A DNA stretch of 64,000 nucleotides, taken from positions 124,001 through 188,000 of the forward strand of contig JADNYV010000005.1 of the NCBI GenBank assembly GCA_015501055.1, given 5' to 3'. Each line of letters opens with the position of its first letter. Positions within the stretch are counted from its first letter, which is position 1. Source of the stretch: Mucidula mucida (lineage: Eukaryota > Basidiomycota > Agaricomycetes > Agaricales > Physalacriaceae). The translations under genes were made by a program, and so were the position numbers. The notes under the pieces are model-generated. The model did no database searches and was not told where the DNA came from. It saw only the letters and a program-made list of their open reading frames with translations. This document shows positions 57,591 through 64,000 of the stretch, piece by piece.

Positions 57591-59373
57591 ATGGTCCATG
57601 GCGCCCTCGACGACGACGAAATCAACTACACCACCGTCTTTCCTCTCCCTTTTCGCGTTCTGGTGTTGGCCGGGATCGGCATTTTGGGATGGGCAATGAA
57701 TCTCCATGGCCTTGAGGCGTTGGGCATAGATGTGGTAGACGCCATGGAACTTAGAGTGGATATGAACCAAAGACCTACATCAATACGGATAGGCGGCTTC
57801 ACTTTTACGCCTCCATCTCCATTATATGGCCCCGTCTACCGCATATCTGCAGCCTACTTCGGCTGGTGTTTGTTGTCGTGGCTGACATACCGCTACGCGA
57901 CGGATGGGAATCTCCTCCTCATTGATATCTTTGGATACATTCCCGGGGTGTCTGCGTTGTTGATTCTATTCATGCTCGTTTGCCCATACAACATCTTTTA
58001 TAAACATGAACGCGATAAATTTCTGCAGTGCGTATATCCGTCTCGCAGCATGTTCACAACTAATACCATTGTCCTCAAAGTGCCATCCGCAGATGCGTGG
58101 CATCATCCTTAGATAGTCCGGTGTATTTTGCAGACATCGTATTCGCGGATATCTTCACGTCATTTGCGAAAGTTCTCGGAGATGTCTGGCTATCACTGCG
58201 AATGCTTCTACCGGGAAACAGCCTTCTTTTACCTCCGAGAGAGGACACCATGCTGCGATGGATATTGCCTACAATAATGTGGTACGTCTCGTGCTTCGAG
58301 GAACATACTCAGCTGCTAATCTAAGTATAGTCTTCCGTACTTAGTGCGTTTCAAACAATGCATCGTCGAATATTCGCTTCCCACCAACGCAAGTCGTCGG
58401 CCTCTATACAACGCGTTGAAATACGCGACTTCTTTTCCTGTCATATTTCTCTCTGCCGCCCAGCGAATTGTCGAGACCGACCTTCGAGAGGAATTGGGTA
58501 AAGACGTCGCAGATGTTGCTTGGCATGGCGAGCATCCACTCTTCCGTTTATGGTGATTGTCTATCATCATATCGTTGTCAGTGGTTCACACATGTCCACA
58601 GGTTGCTGTCTGCTGCGATAAATTCGCTCTACTCCTTTTGGTGGGACGTAACCAACGATTGGGGTATGGAGCTACTCAAGTTTGACGGGACAGATCATTC
58701 TCATGGAGAGCGTGCTCTGCCTCGGCGACTGGTTCTCCCGCATTTGCATTCCGGTACACCATTGATGGCAAGCGAATCGCGAGCCCCACGTCAATTACAC
58801 AGCAGTAGAAAACATCCGCTTGGTCTCAGGCCCATATTACTGTATCCCCTGCCCATCTACCCCCTCCTAATGTTCCTCAATCTCGTGCTTCGGTTGACTT
58901 GGTCAATCAAATTGTCCAGTCACCTACACTCTAAAAGTGATGGCAGTATCACCATATTCTTTCTTGAAGTAGCGGAAATTGTGCGGCGCTGGATGTGGGT
59001 ATTCATTCGCGTCGAGTGGGAAACAATCAAGCGGGCTCGAGATACCGCGTCAAGCCCGACCGTTGAGGTCGTGAAGAGGGAGGATATGAAATGGTGCAGA
59101 CTCCGGACGCCGAAGACATACGGATATTGTCATCCTAGCCAGGACTGGGCCCGGTGTGTTCTCTGTATCCTTTACCCTATAGAGCTCGATAACTTGCTGC
59201 CGATGTCATCAGTAGACTGGAAACACCCGAGGAATCCCGACTACACTTGGGTACCTACAGTTACGCAGAACTATTATTGGGTGGCGCTAACTATCAGCCT
59301 GACCTGCCATGGGACTCGTTGGTCATCAATTGACTGTGCGAGTGTTTCGATACGAGACTCTCATGTGATATGA
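57591..59373 (+). CDS. EXS-family membrane protein (Erd1/Xpr1/Syg1 type)
   Basis: Start MVHGALDDDEINYTTVFPLP (57591), with membrane segments FRVLVLAGIGILGWAM, YFGWCLLSWLTY and LLILFMLVCPYNIFY. Then, over introns, DKFLH|AIRRCVASSLDSPVYFAD, VFADIFTSFAKVLGDVWLSL, LPTIMC|LPYLVRFKQCIVEY, YNALKYATSFPVIFLSAAQR, W|LLSAAINSLYSFWWDVTND and FLEVAEIVRRWMWVFIRVEW. The RFxQCxxxY, NAxKY and SFxWDxxxDW blocks define EXS domains. Yeast Erd1 helps retain Golgi/ER residents and recycles phosphate; plant and animal relatives export phosphate. Absence of an SPX domain fits Erd1. The frame as given runs to TGA 59371. A second frame just after ARDTASSPTVE reads REEGGYEMVQTPDAEDIRIL and SS at TAG 59136, a more natural acidic tail, implying one missing base at about 59065. 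Confidence 0.85.
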
Positions 59374-59736
59374 CTTTTCACGATGCTAAGTCACCGCTGT
59401 TTGGTGAGAATTTAGCCTCGAGCCTACGTGTGGCCCCCCAAACCCGGTTAGTGCCAGGCCCCTAACCTGAATTGGGTTCATTCATGAAGCGGTCATGTAC
59501 AAATATGGAAGTATCATGACAACTCGTCCGGATAAGATACGGTATCAGATGACGTTACGGCGGTTCTTGGCGTGGTTCTTATCCCGCGCATGTCTTTGCC
59601 ACGCAGGTCACCTTTACCGTCAGATGATGTGGGCATAAGGTTGTTCCGTCTACAGTTCATTTAAAGGTGGGTAGAATCGCTGCGGCTATATCCACAATCT
59701 CTCCCATAGCAATCGTAATCATCTCGCATACACATC
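59374..59736. promoter_or_regulatory. Upstream region of formate dehydrogenase
   Basis: About 360 bp. It has an imperfect inverted repeat at 59441-59478 (AACCCGGTTAG and CTAACCTGAATTGGGTT) and a TTTAAAGG word about 75 bp before the ATG that might act as a TATA-like box. Whether these matter for methanol, formate or oxalate response cannot be seen. Confidence 0.4.
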
Positions 59737-61384
59737 ATGAAGGTCTCAGTCTTTCAAGCGCGTCCTGCCACCAAAAACTGATCGAATAACCTCAGGTTTT
59801 GGTCATCTTGTATAACGGCTTCAAGGCTGCCGAGGAGGAACCTCGACTTCTCGGCACTGTGGAAAATAAGGTAATTGAGCGCATGTTTCCTTTAGAGACG
59901 ACGTTCTGAATGATGGTAGCTCGGGATTGAAGAATGGTTGACATCGCAGGGTCACGAGATCATTGGTGAGCTCCTTCGTGTGCCGCGTAATCCTGATGCT
60001 TATTTCCTCGGTGTAGTAAGGAATTGGTGTCGCTACTGTGATTAGACGATGCCCATGAAAACCAGGTTTCCAGTGACAAAGAAGGACCAGATAGCGTCTT
60101 CCAAAAGCACATTGTCGATGTACGAGCCAATCCAAACCGGGTCTTTCGTTATACTGACATCGCGTTAACCAGGCCGAAGTTTTGATTACGACGCCTTTCC
60201 ATCCGGGATATCTGACCCAGGATCTCGTGGACAAAGTGTGTCTACTAAATCTACTGAATCTATGTTGTTTAACATGTTTCATAGGCGAAAAACCTCAAGA
60301 TATGTATCACCGCTGGAGTTGGTTCCGACCACATCGACCTCAACGCGTGTGTCGACCGCAAGATTCAAGTTCTGGAAGTCTCTGGGTCTAACGTGGTCTC
60401 CGTCGCCGAGCATGTCATCATGAGTATTCTCCTGCTCGTCCGCAACTTTGTGCCGGCGCACGAGGTACGCTCCTTGTTGATCTTGCAACAACACGACTGA
60501 AGCCTTGAAAATTAGATGATTGAGCGGGGTGACTGGCAGGTTTCTGATATTGCCCGAAACGCGTTCGATCTGGAGGGAAAGGTTGTGGGAACCATTGGCG
60601 CAGGTCGAATTGGATACCGAGTGCTCCAGCGTCTCGTGCCATTCGACTGCAAGGAGCTGTTGTACTATGACTATGCCCCGCTTCCCGCCGCAGCTGCTGA
60701 AGCTGTCAAGGCCCGTCGCGTCGAAGATCTGAAACAGTTTGTCTCGCAGGTAAGAACTTCTTGCCAACTATCGCAGCTGTTTTGTTACCTGAACGAATAG
60801 TGCGACGTCGTGACCGTGAATTGCCCTCTTCACGAGGGCACCCGTGGCCTCGTCAACGACGAACTTCTTTCACACTTCAAGAAGGGTGCATGGCTCGTGA
60901 ATACTGCTCGTGGCGCTATTTGCGACAAGGATGCTGTATCCAGAGCTTTGAAGAGTGGCAAATTGGCTGGATACTCTGGTACGTGGACCTTCTAGACGGA
61001 CGAAAGTGTTGTACTTACATGTCGTTTCTACTAGGTGATGTCTGGAATGTCCAACCGGCGCCCAAAGACCACATCTGGCGCACGATGAAGAACCCCCTCG
61101 GCGGTGGAAACGGCATGGTCCCGCATTACAGTGGGACGACTTTGGTGCGCACTTACTTGATCTTGTCGAAGCACTACTAGACCATATTAATGCAACGTTT
61201 AGGACGCACAAGCGCGCTATGCTGCTGGGACGAGAAGCATTCTCGAAAACTACCTTACCAACAAGCCACAAGAGCCCCAGAACGTCATTGTCGGCCTGGG
61301 CAAGTACGAAACTAAGGCTTGTGCGTAGCATCCTCCAATCTTCCAAGCGTCTACTGAACTCTGTACACAGACGGACAGCGCTGA
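59737..61384 (+). CDS. FDH1: NAD-dependent formate dehydrogenase
   Basis: Start [20 protein letters not shown] (ATG 59737, first exon only 6 nt of coding). Then [120 protein letters not shown] (NAD Rossmann loop), [33 protein letters not shown] and [20 protein letters not shown]. It closes with [20 protein letters not shown] (catalytic His) and KA|YGQR at TGA 61382-61384. Catalytic Arg, Asp and His positions are present. The enzyme oxidises formate to CO2 with NAD+ in the cytosol. In wood- and litter-decay fungi it serves oxalate and C1 detoxification. About nine exons with very short introns. The join after GHEII needs an extra DDAHENQ relative to relatives, or an unseen base change. Confidence 0.95.
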
Positions 61385-61820
61385 ATTGTTGTCGGGTTTG
61401 AACGGTAGCAGCAGTAATAAGATATCTGTATTTGTACCGAGCTGTAACGTGGAGTTGGGACTACTGGTTTTGTTATTTTCTGTTCTTACACTCTATGTAC
61501 GGGTCCTCGAGGTCCCATTTTGGACTCCATTCAATTGCATTTCGGTGTTCTTTCGACCCTCCTGTAGAGACAACCGTAAACAGAGCCAAGCTTTATCGTC
61601 GAGCCCAAATTCATGAAATCGAACACGTATCGGTAACAAATCATTGAGTATGGAACTCAACTGCTTTAATACACGCTCCCTGTCAAACGCGGACCCCCTG
61701 CAGACACGAGCAGCTGACTGGACGACCAGTATCTTTGTTCCGAGTATACGCGAAGAATGATATCAATACATGAAAAGGGGAATAAGTTAGGTGTAAGTAG
61801 TGAATCGAAACAACAAAAGT
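61385..61820. other. Intergenic region between convergent FDH1 and GCN5
   Basis: About 435 bp of 3' flanks. Frames of up to 76 codons begin inside FDH 3' sequence and carry no motif. No RNA gene or repeat is seen. Confidence 0.4.
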
Positions 61821-64000
61821 TCATCGCTCCGCCATTTTTGCTTTGAAATACTTCTCCAACTTCGTAGCAGCTTTGATGTAGACAGACTCTGGCGGGTTGT
61901 ACAATCTGCAGTTGTCGAATATAAGTTGCATGTCCGCGCTAAAGTCGTCGAGGGTATTATAGTGTCGGTTTTCTAGCTTGTGCTCCATAGTCTTCAAGTC
62001 TGTAATGAAATGTCAGCCTAGCTCAAGTATAGCACGTAGGAGACAAACCCATTGGATTCTTGATAACGTCGTAATAGTCAGCAACATCCTCGGCTTTCAC
62101 TGGCTCCTGGAATGGCCACGCCATGCTATGGCCTTGTAAATCACTTAGTAGTTGCTCCATGAAAGTGTGCTCGACATTTCGTGGTGGAGGTCTTATGATC
62201 CTGAAGTAACGAAAACATGAGTTCTTGAGGTCATCGTAAACGGCGACAACATACTGCTCTTCCATATCCGGCGACCAACCGATTTCACCTAAGGAAGATT
62301 CAGACGCCGAGAAGTGAGCATAAGAAACGACATACGCAGCCCAGGAACATCCCTATGGCTCACAGTTACTCCGTCTTCTGCGCCCTCTTGAAATTGGGGC
62401 AGACCAGAATGCACGATATGGGACTTGGACAGCTGTCGAATTTTGGCGAATATAGCATCCTGCTGCCGAGTAATAATGGTGGTTTTGTCGAGGTAATCAA
62501 CCTTGTCAAGCATAGTACATTGCATGATGGTACCACCTTCGTAGTCCTTGATGTAGCCAGCCCACACCTCACGGTCGAGTGTGATCTCCTTCGAGAAACC
62601 CTGTTTTTCGAAGTAACCAACGGCATAATTATCGGCGTAGGTGAGGAAATACCACATCGTAGGGTATGTTTTACGAATATGCGCTTTGAAGTGGTCCATG
62701 AGCATACCACCATAGCCCTATACATTGTTAGAGGTGAAGCAAATTTACAATGAACCTTACTTACCTTGACTTGGTCTACTGAAGCTGTTGCGAAGAAGAC
62801 AATTTCCGCAAAACCACGTTGAGGGAATGGACGATAGCATATACCGCCTACGACCTTGTATCCTCGCTTGATGATTGCAAGGGCTTTGGAATTTGCGTCA
62901 TAGACTAAGCGCGCAATATACTCCCGAGGCATCTTGGGAAGTTGCTTCTGGAACAAGGTCTTCAATCCAGTGAGAATGACTAATGAGCGAGGGTGACCAT
63001 CATTCTCAACAGCCGTAGTTCGAATGACACCTTTCCTTAACTCAATCGTTGCCATTTTCTCGGCCTTCACAGGCGCCTGAACCCACAAGACTTTAGAGAA
63101 TGGTCTATTGTGCGAATGGAGCACTGTACCGTGGTTGGAGAGGCAGCATCAACGGGAACGCCAGCAGCGAGTCTTGTAATTTGAACATCGTTCATCTTGT
63201 CCTCAACTTTAACTCGTGGGTCATGTCCATTAACCCCATTGACGGCCTTCTCCTTGTGAGCACTATTGTTCATGGCTCCGAGTCGAGGTATCGTTTTGGC
63301 TTGATTGCCCTTGGAGGAGTTGCTGGGATGCGCCATCTTGCCACCTTTCTGACCGGTCTTTCGAGCTGTTTTCCCAGACTTTTGCGCGACGCGTGCGGCG
63401 AGAGGACGACTGCATCCTCGGTATCACTTTGGTCACTTGAAGAGGAATATGAAATGCGCCGTCTCTTCTTTGGTGGGGGAGCATTCTCTGCGTCATTGTC
63501 GAGATATTCTATCACATGTGAGTTGAGATTGTCGGAACTATAAACGAACGAGGTTACCGGCGATGGGATTAGAGGAAGGCTGAACGATAGAGACAGGAAG
63601 CTTCATTTGTTGTCTGAGAGAGCGTATATCTTCGTCTGTATAATTGAAGTCGAGAAGCTTGCCAACGTCCTGGAAAGTATAAATGGTTGGCGATGGGAAA
63701 TCATGATGATATTTCATCCCACCTAGAATCGACAATTATACAGAATCAACGCGAATAGACAAAACTAACCTTGAGCAATTCATCCAAGCGAATAGCAACA
63801 CGAGTTCGGCGTGAAATTCCTCTTTTCCAACAAGCGCCTCCGAGGCGTCATGATCCTTTGCACTGTGACCGCAGGCACAAGAGTCGAGGTAAGGAGGTGA
63901 GCCATCCTCGTCGTCGGAGCCGTACTGTCCTACGCCTGCGATAGATGTATTAGAGTGGATATCGTCATCCAGAACGACCTCATCGTCGGGGTCGGGATGG
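61821..64000 (-). CDS. GCN5: Histone acetyltransferase Gcn5/PCAF (N-terminus beyond right edge)
   Basis: Reading leftward from the right edge there is an acidic stretch, then CACGHSAKDHD and RRTRVAIRLDELLK, resembling the PCAF_N domain, and DVGKLLDFNYTDEDIRSLRQ. A basic disordered segment follows (PPPKKRRRISYSSSSD...GKTARKTGQKGGKM). The HAT domain comes next: RKGVIRTTAVENDGHPRSL, ILTGLKTLFQKQLPKMPREY, GICYRPFPQRGFAEIVFFA with the catalytic Glu, VDQVK|GYGGMLMDHFKAH for CoA, YADNYAVGYFEKQGF. PGLR|EIGWSPDM leads to the bromodomain, AWPFQEPVKAEDVADYYDVI, NPMDLKTMEHKLENRHYNT and YNPPESVYIKA, ending KYFKAKMAER at TGA 61821-61823. Gcn5 is the SAGA catalytic subunit acetylating H3. Single-base frame breaks appear at about 63411 and 63813 in the N-terminal half, and the splice near 63725-63768 is unresolved. 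Confidence 0.93.

Noticed and set aside
59441..59478. Imperfect inverted repeat as transposon terminus or terminator
   Set aside because: Arms are short and mismatched, there is no second copy or target duplication, and nothing mobile nearby.
59737..61384. FDH, methyltransferase and two reductases as a biosynthetic gene cluster
   Set aside because: They are scattered over 55 kb among housekeeping genes and no core synthase (PKS, NRPS, terpene) is present.

Overview
This is a nuclear chromosome segment from a filamentous basidiomycete, most likely an Agaricomycete. The evidence is dense, mostly conserved eukaryotic genes cut by many very short introns. Those I resolved are typically 44-57 nt with GT..AG ends. 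Gene types (EXS/Erd1, a Brc1-type BRCT protein, a PH-Sec7-PH protein, a homeodomain regulator, NAD formate dehydrogenase) and close protein similarity to mushroom-type families support this. I count 28 protein genes and see no transposon, rRNA, convincing tRNA, CRISPR array or prokaryotic feature. Layout from left to right: 0-8.6 kb holds the 3' end of the Yvh1 phosphatase, a LETM1-type mitochondrial protein, Tudor-SN, an aldo/keto reductase with a hydrophobic tail, and a HAD hydrolase. 9-18 kb holds a CaMKK-like kinase, the NMD factor Upf2 and, head to head with it, an ATRIP/Rad26-like checkpoint protein. 18-35 kb holds a LARGE-type glycosyltransferase, a Sec7-family protein, UDP-glucose pyrophosphorylase, Wee1 and a homeodomain factor. 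35-43 kb holds a second aldo/keto reductase, mitochondrial ribosomal protein uL13m, an unrecognised nuclear-looking protein, the TPR protein Emw1/TTC27 and a secreted Ser-rich protein. 43-64 kb holds a RING/TRAF zinc-finger protein, a BAG co-chaperone, a Pbs2-type MAPKK, a methyltransferase, a six-BRCT Brc1/Rtt107-like protein, isoleucyl-tRNA synthetase, Snu23, an EXS/Erd1 protein, formate dehydrogenase, and Gcn5 running off the right edge. Functionally this is housekeeping DNA: RNA quality control and splicing (Upf2, Snu23, Tudor-SN), genome-integrity and cell-cycle control (ATRIP-like, Wee1, Brc1-like), stress signalling (MAPKK, CaMKK-like), translation (IleRS, uL13m) and metabolism (UGPase, FDH, reductases). 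Many neighbours are divergent pairs separated by only 70-200 bp, so shared promoters are likely. I see no biosynthetic cluster or defence island. The most notable observations are these. Conserved reading frames are interrupted by one missing base at about eleven places, mostly in 43-64 kb, which suggests assembly deletions rather than gene decay. There are 10-nt and 16-nt microexons and a GC-AG intron. The Sec7 domain lacks its catalytic glutamate. The kinase has no visible glycine loop. One aldo/keto reductase ends in a probable tail anchor. I did not find a convincing new multi-gene system.
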